The notes: generated from the letters alone by a model not told the origin. A stretch of DNA of 64,000 nt from Neptunicoccus cionae (GCF_014643735.1 NZ_BMKA01000003.1:248001-312000), one strand, 5' to 3'; shown: positions 18,403 through 27,631, counted from the first letter of the stretch. Numbers and translations are program-made.

Positions 18403-19971
18403 CTAATGCCCCGTTCCAAGAAGTCCGCCCACCGTGGGCGTAAGTGCCATACCGTCAGTACCGCCCATCAATCCGATTGCCGCTGTATTGGCAGCGCCCA
18501 TTGTCAGGCTGGTATCAATCCCGAACCACACACAGGCCCCTGCTGCAATCCACATCGGGATCACCATGCTAAGGGGCGCTTCCTTGTGGATCGCTTCGGG
18601 GTGCGGGGTGTGGAGGTAAAGCACCTCAATCACGCGCCACATATAAATCACGGCCAACAGCGACGAGGCTACGATCAGCAGTGCGACCCACCACAGGTCT
18701 GCCTCGAATGCGGCTTGCACCAGCACCCATTTGGAAATGAACCCCGCCGTACCGGGCACACCGATCAGGGACAGACCACCCAACACCACAGCGGCGCCGG
18801 TCAGTGGCATCACCCGTCCCATGCCTTCGATCCGGTCGTAAAACGTATTTCCGGACCGCAGCACCAGCGCACCAACAGCCATAAACAGCGCTGCTTTGGT
18901 AATGCCGTGGTTGAACAGATGCACCATCGTTGCGCTGAGCCCTGTGACCGAAAACAACGAAATGCCAAGCAGCATATAGCCGATCTGCGCGATGGAACTA
19001 TAGGCCAGCATCCGTTTGAAATTGGTCTGGAACACCGCAATCAGGCTGGCCGCAAACATCGCCAGCAGCGCGAATGGCGCGAGGATCCACAACAACAGGT
19101 TGGTGTCAAAGACGAACTCCGGCTGGAAGACCGAGAACATGAACCGAAGCAACACATACATGGCCGCTTTGGTCGACGTCGCCGCTAGAAACACAGTCAC
19201 AGCCGAAGGCGCATAGTTATAGGCGGCGGGCAGCCACAGATGCAGCGGATAAATCGCCACTTTCAGCCCCATACCCACAACGATAAAGGCAAAAGCCGCC
19301 TGAACCGTGCGGTTGTCGCCCTGCCCGACCAGTCGCTCTGCCATGTCAGCCATGTTAAGAGTGCCGGTGGTCATATACAAAAAGCCGATGCCGATCACAA
19401 AGAAGGTCGCACCAATCGTGCCCATGATCAGATAGTCATAGGCTGCACTGAGCGCACGTTTGTCACGATAAAGCCCCTGAGACACCAGCACGTAGGTGGC
19501 CAGAGACGAAATCTCTAGGAACACAAAGACGTTAAAGGCATCGCCTGTGGCCACAACCCCAAGAAGGCCGGTCAGCACCAGTGTGAAACAGGCATAAAAC
19601 AGTGTGTGGCTGCGGGCCGGGATTTCGTCCGCGACAGATCGTAAGGCGAACGGCAAAACCAGCGTCGCCGTCAAAGAGATCAGCAGCAGCACAAAAGCAT
19701 TCGCCGCATCAATCCGGTATTCAATCCCGATCGGCGGCGCCCAGCCACCAAGGTGATAGCTGATAAAGCTGCCATCCATCACCTGCATCAGCAGCAGGAA
19801 GGACACAACCAGCGACAGAACGGCGGCAAGAAAGGCCAGCCCCCACGCGATGCGGCGATCCCCGAGCAGCACAATAAGGGGCGCGGTGCAAAGGGGCACC
19901 AGCACCTGAAGAATCGGCAGATGGTCCCGCAGGGTCAGCGCGATATGCGGGGTCTCGGACGCAGTGGCCAT
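18403..19971 (-). CDS. mrpD: Na+/H+ antiporter subunit MrpD
   Basis: A 522-residue MrpD/MbhH-type subunit with about 14 helices. FNVFVFLEISSLATYVLV holds the glutamate pair partner, GMGLKVAIYPLHLWLPAAYNYAP the lysine, and TSTKAAMYVLLR and LFNHGITKAALFM further charged helix residues. It overlaps the mrpC start/stop by one base. It is expected to conduct protons coupled to Na+ or another monovalent cation across the inner membrane. Confidence 0.9.
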   Translation of the reverse strand: MATASETPHIALTLRDHLPILQVLVPLCTAPLIVLLGDRRIAWGLAFLAAVLSLVVSFLLLMQVMDGSFISYHLGGWAPPIGIEYRIDAANAFVLLLISLTATLVLPFALRSVADEIPARSHTLFYACFTLVLTGLLGVVATGDAFNVFVFLEISSLATYVLVSQGLYRDKRALSAAYDYLIMGTIGATFFVIGIGFLYMTTGTLNMADMAERLVGQGDNRTVQAAFAFIVVGMGLKVAIYPLHLWLPAAYNYAPSAVTVFLAATSTKAAMYVLLRFMFSVFQPEFVFDTNLLLWILAPFALLAMFAASLIAVFQTNFKRMLAYSSIAQIGYMLLGISLFSVTGLSATMVHLFNHGITKAALFMAVGALVLRSGNTFYDRIEGMGRVMPLTGAAVVLGGLSLIGVPGTAGFISKWVLVQAAFEADLWWVALLIVASSLLAVIYMWRVIEVLYLHTPHPEAIHKEAPLSMVIPMWIAAGACVWFGIDTSLTMGAANTAAIGLMGGTDGMALTPTVGGLLGTGH

Positions 19972-20408
19972 TACGCGCGCCCCCCCATGGCTTCACCGTG
20001 GATGATGTTCTCGGCGCGGGCGGTTCTGGCGTCGATCTCTAGAATATCGTCTTCCTCAATCGTGTTATAGGCTTCCCGGATACGCACGATCAGCGCCAGC
20101 GCCAGCGACGTGGTGGCAATGCCCACAACAATCGCGGTCAGGATCAGAACGTGGGGCAGCGGGTTGGAATAGACGATCTCGGGGTCGGCTTTGATCTTGC
20201 CCATCATGTCAGTCGGGAAGATTGGCGCAGTGCCGCCCGTGACCTTACCAATAGAGATATAAAGCATGAAAACCGCCACCTGAAAGATGTTCAGCCCGAC
20301 GACCTTTTTCACCAGATTGCCCGCAGAGACCACGATGTAAAATCCGGTCATCATCAGCACGATGAACAGCCAGTAATTGATGTGGCCGATAAAGAATTCC
20401 AGTGTCAT
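19971..20408 (-). CDS. mrpC: Na+/H+ antiporter subunit MrpC (NuoK-like)
   Basis: A 145-residue three-helix protein with the MrpC/NuoK pattern: GFYIVVSAGNLVKKVVGLNI in the second helix region, and PLPHVLILTAIVVGIATTSLALALIVRI in the third. An unusually long loop between helices 2 and 3 (VTGGTAPIFPTDMMGKIKADPEIVY) resembles archaeal MbhG-type subunits. The C-terminal tail is acidic. It belongs to the mrp operon, 6 bases after the MrpB gene. Confidence 0.88.
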   Translation of the reverse strand: MTLEFFIGHINYWLFIVLMMTGFYIVVSAGNLVKKVVGLNIFQVAVFMLYISIGKVTGGTAPIFPTDMMGKIKADPEIVYSNPLPHVLILTAIVVGIATTSLALALIVRIREAYNTIEEDDILEIDARTARAENIIHGEAMGGRA

Positions 20409-20414
20409 TGCGCC

Positions 20415-20858
20415 CTACCAGTCATCATTGCCAAGACGCGGCGTGCGTCCGGCAAAAGCGTAATAAATTGCCACCATGACACCGGTCACAGTGATGCCAA
20501 CTCCGGCTTCGACGTAAAGAATACCGCTGTGCTGGCCGTGGGACATGTGATCAGGCGTGAAGCTGCCGTAGTGCAGGAATTCATACCCCAAAAACATGTT
20601 CCAGATCCCCGTGCCCGCATAGACCAGCACCCCGAGAGCTACCAGTTTGTGAACCACCCAAGCAGGCAGGACGCGCTGGACTTCATGCAGGCCGAACACA
20701 ATCCCGTAGAGGATAAAGGCCACAGCCATGATCACACCCGCCTGAAAGCCGCCACCGGGTGAAAAATCCCCGTGGAACTGCACATAAAAGGCGAAAAGGA
20801 TGATGGTGCCGACCAGTGATTTGGTCACGACACGCAGGATCAGATGGTGCTCTTTCAT
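20415..20858 (-). CDS. mrpB: Na+/H+ antiporter subunit MrpB (MnhB domain)
   Basis: A 147-residue protein with four hydrophobic segments. The MnhB signature YVQFHGDFSPGGGFQAGVI (about residues 25-43) and a GVGITVTGVMVAIYY helix near the end are visible. A part of the membrane arm of the Mrp complex. It overlaps the upstream split MrpA gene by 4 bases. Confidence 0.9.
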   Translation of the reverse strand: MKEHHLILRVVTKSLVGTIILFAFYVQFHGDFSPGGGFQAGVIMAVAFILYGIVFGLHEVQRVLPAWVVHKLVALGVLVYAGTGIWNMFLGYEFLHYGSFTPDHMSHGQHSGILYVEAGVGITVTGVMVAIYYAFAGRTPRLGNDDW

Positions 20859-21418
20859 GCGTCTTCTTCCTCTTCCTCGTCCTTGCGGCGGCGGTGGCGC
20901 AGGCCTGACAGGATCATCAAAACACCAATACCAGCAGCAAAAACCACGGCGGTTTCGCCCAGTGTGTCAAAGCCCCGATAGCTTGCGAGGATGCTTGTCA
21001 CCACGTTGGGCACGTCGATTTCTTCGATAGAGTTGGTCAGGTAGTGGGGCGACAAATGCACGTTTGCAGGTGCATTCGGATCGCCAAAATTCGGCATGTC
21101 GAGCGTGCCGTAAACCAGCCCCGCCCCTGTCACCAGAACCACCAGCAGCGGCAGCGTCTGGGGCCGCGAGGCGGGCTTGGCCCCCCGCGATGTCAGCGCG
21201 ATGGTGCCAAGCATCAGAACGGTTGAAATCCCCGCACCCACAGCGGCCTCGGTAAAGGCCACGTCCACAGCGTCCAATGCGACGAACAACATGGCTGTCA
21301 GCAGGGAAAATACGCTTGCCAGCATGACAATCGTGAACAGACGGTCCTGCCTCACGATGGCAAATGCGGTGATGACCAGCATGGAAAACAGAATAAAGTT
21401 AACGATAGTCTCGGTCAT
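20855..21418 (-). CDS. split MrpA C-terminal subunit (DUF4040 / MbhD-MbhE-like)
   Basis: A 187-residue protein corresponding to only the C-terminal part of canonical MrpA. An N-terminal DUF4040-like region reads AIVRQDRLFTIVMLASVFSLLTA and DVAFTEAAVGAGISTVLMLG. A second, MbhE-like region follows with NVVTSILASYRGFDTLGETAVVF. It ends in an acidic tail. In canonical Mrp these segments are fused behind a NuoL-like half; here they stand alone as in archaeal membrane-bound hydrogenases. Overlaps of 4 bases with both neighbours tie it to the operon. Confidence 0.85.
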   Translation of the reverse strand: MTETIVNFILFSMLVITAFAIVRQDRLFTIVMLASVFSLLTAMLFVALDAVDVAFTEAAVGAGISTVLMLGTIALTSRGAKPASRPQTLPLLVVLVTGAGLVYGTLDMPNFGDPNAPANVHLSPHYLTNSIEEIDVPNVVTSILASYRGFDTLGETAVVFAAGIGVLMILSGLRHRRRKDEEEEEDA

Positions 21419-21792
21419 TGGCCACGCACCGTCGGTTCGGGCAGATCGGAATAGGGTACGCCTGTTTCAGGCTCCAAATCCGCTGCTGTTTTCGGACGCC
21501 AGCCTGTCACCAACGCCGCATTTGCAACGGCATGGGTGGCGGTCGGACCAGTGATGATCAGGAAAATCCCCATAATAATCAGCTTCACGGTGATCAGCGT
21601 CAGCCCGCTTTGCAAGCACATGCCAAGGATCAGCAGGATCATCCCGCCACTATCCCCGACAGAGGCCGCATGGGTGCGGGACCAGAAATCAGGAAAGCGC
21701 AACATGCCGATGCCGCTGACGATCATCAGGAAACTGCCGACGACAATGCTGGCCCAAGACAGGATTTCAACGATAAGTGCAGGTATATCCAT
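21415..21792 (-). CDS. mrpG: Na+/H+ antiporter subunit MrpG (MnhG/PhaG)
   Basis: A 125-residue protein with three helices and the MrpG hallmark GIGMLRFPDFWSRTHAASVGDSGG (residues about 27-50, quoted only in part of the motif elsewhere), followed by LITVKLIIMGIFLIITGPTATHA. The C-terminal 30 residues are polar. It is translated two bases after mrpF and overlaps the split MrpA gene by 4 bases. Confidence 0.9.
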   Translation of the reverse strand: MDIPALIVEILSWASIVVGSFLMIVSGIGMLRFPDFWSRTHAASVGDSGGMILLILGMCLQSGLTLITVKLIIMGIFLIITGPTATHAVANAALVTGWRPKTAADLEPETGVPYSDLPEPTVRGQ

Positions 21793-21794
21793 GA

Positions 21795-22091
21795 TTAACG
21801 CTCCTCGCCCGGATGGGCTGGCATCTGCGGAATATCCCCGAGCGCACGGTAGCGGAAGAACTTCAGCACAGCGATGGTGCCGACGAAGTTGATCAACGCA
21901 TACAACAGCGCAATGTCGAGGAAGTCCGGACGGCCGGTCAAAAAGCCGAGCACAGCAATGAACAGCACAGTCGCCGTCCCAAAGGAATTTACCGCAAGCA
22001 CCCTATCATAGACGATTGGCCCTGCGTAAAGGCGCACCAGAATAAGGACCATCGTGACAAACAGCGCAACGGCTGCCACCAGAAACATCAT
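21795..22091 (-). CDS. mrpF: Na+/H+ antiporter subunit MrpF (PhaF)
   Basis: A 98-residue three-helix protein with the MrpF motif RLYAGPIVYDRVLAVNSFGT and DIALLYALINFVGTIAVLKFFRYR near the end. The pattern and size are standard for MrpF. It overlaps mrpE by 4 bases. Confidence 0.9.
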   Translation of the reverse strand: MMFLVAAVALFVTMVLILVRLYAGPIVYDRVLAVNSFGTATVLFIAVLGFLTGRPDFLDIALLYALINFVGTIAVLKFFRYRALGDIPQMPAHPGEER

Positions 22092-22567
22092 GCTGCCCCC
22101 GTTTCAAATGAAGTGACCCGCCGGTCCATATCCGCCAATGCCTCATGGTCGCTTTCATCAAAGCTGACGGCGTGAACCCAGAATGCATCGCCTTCGGTTT
22201 CTACCGTGATCGTGCCGGGTGTCAGGGTGATGGAATTGGCAAAGATTACTTCAGCCAGTTCGGATTTCTGCGTGTTTGGCACGCGGAAAATATGCTGACG
22301 CAAGTTCAGATCCGGCGCGAGAATCAGCTTCGTCAAAGTGACGTTGGATTTCACAACCTCCCAGACGAGCCAGACCGCATAGGTGATAAAACGGAACGGT
22401 TTCAAAGGAACCTTCAGGTGATCCTGATCAACGCGGTCCATCCGACGCACCATATAGACGGCAAAAATTGCGGAAGCAGCGCCAAGCCCTATGATCAGGG
22501 TTTTGTAGACCCCTGACATCAGCAGCCACAGGCCGAACAGCGCCAAAGCAGACAAAATTGTTCGCAT
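22088..22567 (-). CDS. mrpE: Na+/H+ antiporter subunit MrpE
   Basis: A 159-residue protein with two N-terminal hydrophobic segments and the MnhE domain: LVWEVVKSNVTLTKLIL, then LRQHIFRVP, then the strand region ANSITLTPGTITVE, and a C-terminal regulatory-like fold HAVSFDESDHEALADM. It is the first gene of the eleven-gene minus-strand operon, whose promoter must lie in the 375-bp gap shared with the capsule export gene. Confidence 0.9.
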   Translation of the reverse strand: MRTILSALALFGLWLLMSGVYKTLIIGLGAASAIFAVYMVRRMDRVDQDHLKVPLKPFRFITYAVWLVWEVVKSNVTLTKLILAPDLNLRQHIFRVPNTQKSELAEVIFANSITLTPGTITVETEGDAFWVHAVSFDESDHEALADMDRRVTSFETGAA

Positions 22568-22942
22568 CAGTGTTCAGTCTCCCCAGCTGTAATTCTTCGG
22601 GCGGTTATATCAACAGGGAGACCCTAGGAAAACCGCAATCGGAACTGTGCGATAGGCTATTTTAGCGCACCTCTCCTGCGCTGCACGCCCCACCTTTGGA
22701 AACAACACCTCTGGCAAACCCCTGACATTTGGCGTGGAACCTGACGCCATAGTCAGTGTTTCGGCAACGATCCGCCGCCTATCTTGAAATAATTAACCAT
22801 ATTTTATTGCATTCCCACAACAGTAACAGGCATATTGCCTTAAACGGGTTACAGGACGGCGGGCACATGTGCTCCGGTCACAAAAAAGCCTGAAGAAGCG
22901 TGTTAAACGTGGTTCGATTGAGGTAGCCAGGGGCGTCCCCGG
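22568..22942. promoter_or_regulatory. divergent intergenic region between mrpE and kpsT
   Basis: This 375-base gap has no convincing gene on either strand and must hold promoters for the Mrp operon (left) and the capsule genes (right). The notable feature is TTAACCAT at 22793-22800, followed by ATT and TTAT. This matches the classical CtrA half-site and is one base short of a full TTAA-N7-TTAA site. Confidence 0.45.
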
Positions 22943-23596
22943 ATGATTGAGTTTAGAAATGTCAGCAAGTCCTTCTGGACGGGCACGCAGCGCAAGGTCA
23001 TTCTGGATCAGGCGTCTTTCCGCATTAACCTTGGCGGTTCTGTTGGCATTCTTGCGCCCAATGGCACCGGTAAAACCACGCTGATCAATATGATGTCCGG
23101 TCTGGAAAAGCCTGATGAAGGCGAAATCCTGCGCTCTTCGCGGATTTCCTTCCCGCTGGGGTACATGGGCGGCGTGCTGCCCAAGCTGAACGCGGTGGAA
23201 AATTCCCGCTACATCGCGCGGCTTTACGGGTTGGATCCGGATTACATCGAAAGTTTCTGCCGCTATATCTGCGGCTTGGAAGAATACTTTGAGATGCCGA
23301 TCGCGACGTATTCCAAAGGGATGCGCGCGCGCTTTATGATGGCGTTGTTGCTGGCGCTGGAATTTGATATCTACTTGATTGACGAAGGCATGCCGTCTTC
23401 CACCGATGCAGAGTTCAACCGCAAGGCCGGTTCGGTACTGCGGGAACGCTTGCAAAAGGCCACAGTCGTGATTGTATCGCACCAAACGGATATTCTGGAA
23501 AAATTCTGCCAAAGCGCGGCAGTGCTGCGCAATGGACGACTGACGATGTATGACTCCTTGGAAGAGGCAAAACAGGTTTACAACTATGCCCAATAG
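22943..23596 (+). CDS. kpsT: capsule polysaccharide export ATP-binding protein (KpsT-like)
   Basis: A 217-residue ABC ATPase of the ABC-2 polysaccharide exporter type. It has Walker A APNGTGKTT (38-46), signature YSKGMRAR and Walker B FDIYLIDEGM. These proteins power export of capsule or other polysaccharide across the inner membrane with a KpsM permease. No KpsM gene is present in this window, which is odd because kpsM usually precedes kpsT. It overlaps the next gene by 11 bases. Confidence 0.9.
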   Translation: MIEFRNVSKSFWTGTQRKVILDQASFRINLGGSVGILAPNGTGKTTLINMMSGLEKPDEGEILRSSRISFPLGYMGGVLPKLNAVENSRYIARLYGLDPDYIESFCRYICGLEEYFEMPIATYSKGMRARFMMALLLALEFDIYLIDEGMPSSTDAEFNRKAGSVLRERLQKATVVIVSHQTDILEKFCQSAAVLRNGRLTMYDSLEEAKQVYNYAQ

Positions 23597-25253
23597 CCCA
23601 AAGAACTTTCGGATTTTGCGCGGCGGCAGCCAGCCAAACGGCAATGATCCTGCAAGCACCTCTGGCGAAGGGGCGGACAGCACGGCACCCCAACAACAGA
23701 TCCAGATGCGTCAGCAGCGTCAGGCCGATGCGGAGCGTCATCACATGTCCTCGGATGACGCCGATTTTAACCGGCAAGGCAACCAGCAAGTGATGAACGC
23801 GGCCGGAGCCCGAGAGTTGACAGCCCGTGAAGAAATCGAACAGATCAAGAAAGAAAACCTGACAGGGCGTCAGTTGCGCATTGCACGGCGTCTGGCCCAG
23901 CGGAACAACCTGTCCCCGACTTCGGATCTGGACGCGGTGCGCCTGCTGCGCCGTCAGGGGGTTGATCCCTTCGGGCGTCAGGACATGGCCAATGTGCTGA
24001 CCCCTGTTGAAGGCGCAGATGAACCCGGACCGGGCGTAGCGCTGCCTGCCACCGTGCGCAAAACGCCGGTATCAGATCACAAACCCCAAGTGATCGACGA
24101 CGACAGCCGCGAACAGGAAGTGCGCAAAATCCAGCGCGATCTGGTGAAACGCCGCCGCAAACGGCTGGGCATCCTGTTCATCAAACTCGCCTGCTATGTT
24201 TTTCTGCCAACGCTTCTGGCCGGATATTACTTTTATAAAGTGGCGACACCGATGTACGCCACTTACACCGAATTTGTCATCCAAAGCGCAGATGCGCCCG
24301 GTGTGACCGGGGCGTCGGGTCTGTTCTCCGGCTCCCCGCTGGAAACGGTTACAGACAGCATCACCGTTCAGGGTTATCTGACCTCGCGCGATGCCATGCT
24401 GCGTCTTGATGAAGATCCCGGTTTCCGCCAGCTGTTTCAGGCCGAAAGCATCGACGTGCTGCAACGGCTTGAAGCAGACGCAACGAATGAAGACGCTTAC
24501 AAAGTGTATAAGAAACGGGTGATCATCGGCTTTGATCCCACAGAAGGCGTCATTAAAATGGAGGTGGTTGCCCCCTCCCCTGAAGCGTCCAAAGCAATTT
24601 CACAGGCGCTGATTGGTTATGCCGAGGAACAGGTCGACCAGTTGACCGCCCGACTGCGCGGCGACCAGATGACCGGCGCGCGGGAGATCTACGAAGAGGC
24701 GGAGGCCAAGATGGAGGCCGCCTATGACGAGGTCGCGCGCCTGCAACGCCAGACTGCAACCCTTGATACGGCTGGTGAAAACGCCCTGATCATGAGCCAG
24801 ATCGGAGAACTGGAAAGCCAGCTTACCGCCAAACAGTTGGAACTGGCCCGCCTGACAGCCAACACCCGCCCCAATGTCACAAAAGTGCGCGTTCTTGAGG
24901 ATGAAATCACACTTTTACAGGGCAAAGTGGATGAAAAGCGCAATGAAGTCTCTCAGGGGGTCGGCAACAACGAATCCTTGGTGGACATCAACGCCGAACT
25001 GAACAAGGCCCAAAGCAAATTGGTCGTGCGCCAGCAACTCGTGGCCGCCGCCTTGCAAAACCTTGAAAGCGCGCGGGTTGAGGCAAGCCGCCAGACCCGC
25101 TACATCTCGCGCGGGGTGTCTCCGGTGACGCCGGATAAGGCCACCTACCCCCGTGCCTTTGAAAACACCCTTCTGGCTCTCATCGTGTTTGCCGGAATTT
25201 ATCTGATGCTGTCCCTGACTGTCAGCATCCTAAGAGAACAGGTAACGACATAA
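23586..25253 (+). CDS. kpsE: capsule polysaccharide export inner-membrane protein (KpsE-like, PCP-3)
   Basis: A 555-residue protein with a long polar, glutamine- and arginine-rich cytoplasmic extension (about 1-195), one transmembrane helix (about 200-218), a Wzz-like periplasmic domain, a long coiled coil (about 360-510) and a second C-terminal helix (about 530-550). This is the polysaccharide co-polymerase/KpsE layout that bridges the exporter and the outer-membrane channel. The N-terminal extension is much longer than in E. coli KpsE (about 380 residues). The ATG at 23586 overlaps the end of kpsT; the longer frame to 23550 is rejected. Its stop directly abuts kdsA. Confidence 0.85.
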   Translation: MPNSPKNFRILRGGSQPNGNDPASTSGEGADSTAPQQQIQMRQQRQADAERHHMSSDDADFNRQGNQQVMNAAGARELTAREEIEQIKKENLTGRQLRIARRLAQRNNLSPTSDLDAVRLLRRQGVDPFGRQDMANVLTPVEGADEPGPGVALPATVRKTPVSDHKPQVIDDDSREQEVRKIQRDLVKRRRKRLGILFIKLACYVFLPTLLAGYYFYKVATPMYATYTEFVIQSADAPGVTGASGLFSGSPLETVTDSITVQGYLTSRDAMLRLDEDPGFRQLFQAESIDVLQRLEADATNEDAYKVYKKRVIIGFDPTEGVIKMEVVAPSPEASKAISQALIGYAEEQVDQLTARLRGDQMTGAREIYEEAEAKMEAAYDEVARLQRQTATLDTAGENALIMSQIGELESQLTAKQLELARLTANTRPNVTKVRVLEDEITLLQGKVDEKRNEVSQGVGNNESLVDINAELNKAQSKLVVRQQLVAAALQNLESARVEASRQTRYISRGVSPVTPDKATYPRAFENTLLALIVFAGIYLMLSLTVSILREQVTT

Positions 25254-26087
25254 ATGCAAAGTTTTGACATCGGAAATGTGGCGGTCGGCAACGATCAGCC
25301 TTTGGTGGTGATCGCTGGCCCCTGCCAGTTGGAAAGCAGCGAACACGCGCTGATGATCGCGACGGAAATGGCACAAGCCTGCGCCGCCGCTGGTGCCGGT
25401 TTCATCTTCAAAGGGTCTTTTGACAAGGCCAACCGCACCTCGCTCAGCGGAAAACGCGGGCTTGGGATCGAAGCGGGTTTGCAGGTGATGGCTGACGTGA
25501 AATCAAAAGTCGGCTGTCCAGTGATCACCGATGTGCATTTGCCCGACCAGTGTGCCCCTGTGGCCGAAGTGGTGGACGTGCTGCAAATCCCCGCCTTCCT
25601 GTGCCGCCAGACCGATCTGTTGCTGGCTGCAGGCAATACGGGCGCGGCGATCAACGTGAAAAAGGGCCAGTTCCTCAGCCCTTGGGAAATGCCAAATGTG
25701 CTCGAAAAAGTCAGCAGCACTGGCAATAAACGGGTCATGGCGTGTGAGCGGGGCACATCGTTTGGCTATAACACCCTTGTCGCGGACATGCGCGGCCTGC
25801 CCCAAATGGCAGCCACAGGACATCCGGTTATCATGGACGCAACCCATTCCGTCCAACAACCGGGCGGTCAGGGCGGCTCCACCGGCGGACAGCGCGAATT
25901 TGCACCGCTGATGGCGCGCTGCGCGGTCAGCACCGGAATTGCCGGCGTGTTCATCGAAACCCACGAAGACCCCGACAGCGCCCCTTCTGATGGGCCGAAT
26001 ATGATCCCGCTTGACCGGATGGGCGCGCTGCTGGAAAGCCTTATGGCTTTTGACCGGCTTGCCAAATCCGATCCTTTCCGACTTTAA
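25254..26087 (+). CDS. kdsA: 3-deoxy-8-phosphooctulonate synthase
   Basis: A 277-residue TIM-barrel enzyme that joins arabinose-5-phosphate and phosphoenolpyruvate to make Kdo-8-phosphate. VIAGPCQLES, KGSFDKANRTS, ITDVHLPDQC, QIPAFLCRQTDLL and MDATHSVQQPGG are family signatures. Kdo is needed for lipopolysaccharide and for the poly-Kdo linker of ABC-exported capsules, which fits its location immediately after kpsE with no gap. Confidence 0.96.
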   Translation: MQSFDIGNVAVGNDQPLVVIAGPCQLESSEHALMIATEMAQACAAAGAGFIFKGSFDKANRTSLSGKRGLGIEAGLQVMADVKSKVGCPVITDVHLPDQCAPVAEVVDVLQIPAFLCRQTDLLLAAGNTGAAINVKKGQFLSPWEMPNVLEKVSSTGNKRVMACERGTSFGYNTLVADMRGLPQMAATGHPVIMDATHSVQQPGGQGGSTGGQREFAPLMARCAVSTGIAGVFIETHEDPDSAPSDGPNMIPLDRMGALLESLMAFDRLAKSDPFRL

Positions 26088-26114
26088 TCTCTCAGTAATA
26101 TTGGAGCCTTTTCC

Positions 26115-27611
26115 ATGACGAAACCTGCGGCAACAGTGGCCCAGAACACGTGGGAATTCCTGCGCGACCCGATGATCACCCCAACGGGTTTTCGCGAATA
26201 TGACGCCCGCTGGAAATACCCCGACGACATCAACCTGCCCGGCATTACTGCGCTTGGGATGGGTCTTGGCACCCAGATGTATGAAGCTGGAATTGAACCG
26301 GTTATCGCCGTTGGAAACGACTATCGCGATTATTCCCTAACGATCAAAAACGCATTGATGCTGGGCCTGATGCGCGCCGGTATCCGCGTGCGCGACATCG
26401 GTCCTGCGCTGTCGCCAATGGCCTATTTCAGCCAGTTCCATCTGGATGCACCCGCCGTGGCGATGGTCACTGCCAGCCACAATCCGAACGGTTGGACCGG
26501 CGTGAAAATGGGGTTTGAACGCCCCCTCACCCACGGACCCGACGAAATGGGACGCCTGCGCGAAATCGTTCTGAACGGTGAACAAGTGGCCCGCGAGGGT
26601 GGGTCTTATGAATTTGTTGACGGCGTGCGCGAAGCCTACATCGACGATTTGTGCGGCGATTTCAAAATGTCCCGCAAGCTGCGGGTTGTCTGCGCGACTG
26701 GCAATGGCACCGCCAGCGCCTTTGCCCCGATGATTCTGGAACGGATCGGCGTAGAGGTTGTCCCCTCTCACAATCAACTGGATTACAATTTCCCCCATTA
26801 CAATCCGAACCCCGAAGCGATGGAAATGCTGCACGATATGGCAGCTTCGGTTAAGGAAAGCGGCGCGGATCTGGCCCTTGGCTTCGACGGCGACGGTGAT
26901 CGTTGCGGTGTCGTGGACAATGAGGGCGAGGAAATCTTCGCCGATAAAGTGGGCGTTATCATGGCCCGCGATCTGTCCAAGCTCTACCCCGGATCAACCT
27001 TTGTGGCGGATGTGAAATCCACCGGCCTGTTCGCCAGCGATCCGGAGCTGAAAAAGCACGGCGCGAAGGCGGATTACTGGAAGACCGGCCACAGCCACAT
27101 GAAACGGCGGGTTAAGGAACTCGGCGCGCTGGCGGGCTTTGAAAAATCCGGTCACTACTTCCTCGCAGAACCGATTGGTCGCGGGTATGACTGCGGCATG
27201 CGTGTAGCGGTGGAAATGTGCAAATTGCTGGACCGTAATCCCGATATGTCTATGGCCGACCTGCGCCGCGCGCTGCCTGTGACCTATGCCACACCAACCA
27301 TGTCACCCTATTGTTCTGACACGGAAAAATACGATGTTCTGGAACGGCTGGTGCAAAAACTGGTCGCGCTTGCAGATGACGGAGGCAGCCTTGGTGGCCG
27401 CAAGATTACCAATGTTGTCACCGTAAATGGTGCCCGTGTAATGCTGGAAAATGGGGCTTGGGGGCTGGTCCGGGCCTCTTCTAACACTCCGAATCTGGTG
27501 GTGGTCTGCGAAAGCCCCGAAAGTGATGCGGAAATGCGCGCGATCTTTGCCGATCTGGACGCAGTGATCCGCACGGAACCAGCGGTTGGCGATTACGACC
27601 AAACGATCTGA
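26115..27611 (+). CDS. phosphomannomutase/phosphoglucomutase
   Basis: A 498-residue alpha-D-phosphohexomutase. The catalytic phosphoserine is S121 in TASHNPNGW, the metal-binding loop is GFDGDGDRCG, the sugar-binding loop is EKSGHYF, and the C-terminal phosphate-binding region is near RASSNTPNLVV. It converts hexose-6-phosphate to hexose-1-phosphate for nucleotide-sugar synthesis. The position behind kpsT-kpsE-kdsA suggests it feeds capsule or LPS production. It is somewhat longer than AlgC (463 residues). A strong terminator follows. Confidence 0.93.
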   Translation: MTKPAATVAQNTWEFLRDPMITPTGFREYDARWKYPDDINLPGITALGMGLGTQMYEAGIEPVIAVGNDYRDYSLTIKNALMLGLMRAGIRVRDIGPALSPMAYFSQFHLDAPAVAMVTASHNPNGWTGVKMGFERPLTHGPDEMGRLREIVLNGEQVAREGGSYEFVDGVREAYIDDLCGDFKMSRKLRVVCATGNGTASAFAPMILERIGVEVVPSHNQLDYNFPHYNPNPEAMEMLHDMAASVKESGADLALGFDGDGDRCGVVDNEGEEIFADKVGVIMARDLSKLYPGSTFVADVKSTGLFASDPELKKHGAKADYWKTGHSHMKRRVKELGALAGFEKSGHYFLAEPIGRGYDCGMRVAVEMCKLLDRNPDMSMADLRRALPVTYATPTMSPYCSDTEKYDVLERLVQKLVALADDGGSLGGRKITNVVTVNGARVMLENGAWGLVRASSNTPNLVVVCESPESDAEMRAIFADLDAVIRTEPAVGDYDQTI

Positions 27612-27631
27612 TCACCGATACCATAGCTTTG

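Noticed and set aside
17935-19188. A 417-codon open frame on the plus strand across the mrpD-like genes.
   Set aside because: Both underlying minus-strand genes are clear antiporter subunits; the long antisense frame is a composition effect (translation rich in H, Q, R).
22793-23683. A 296-codon minus-strand frame across kpsT.
   Set aside because: Antisense to a clear KpsT gene and without domain content.
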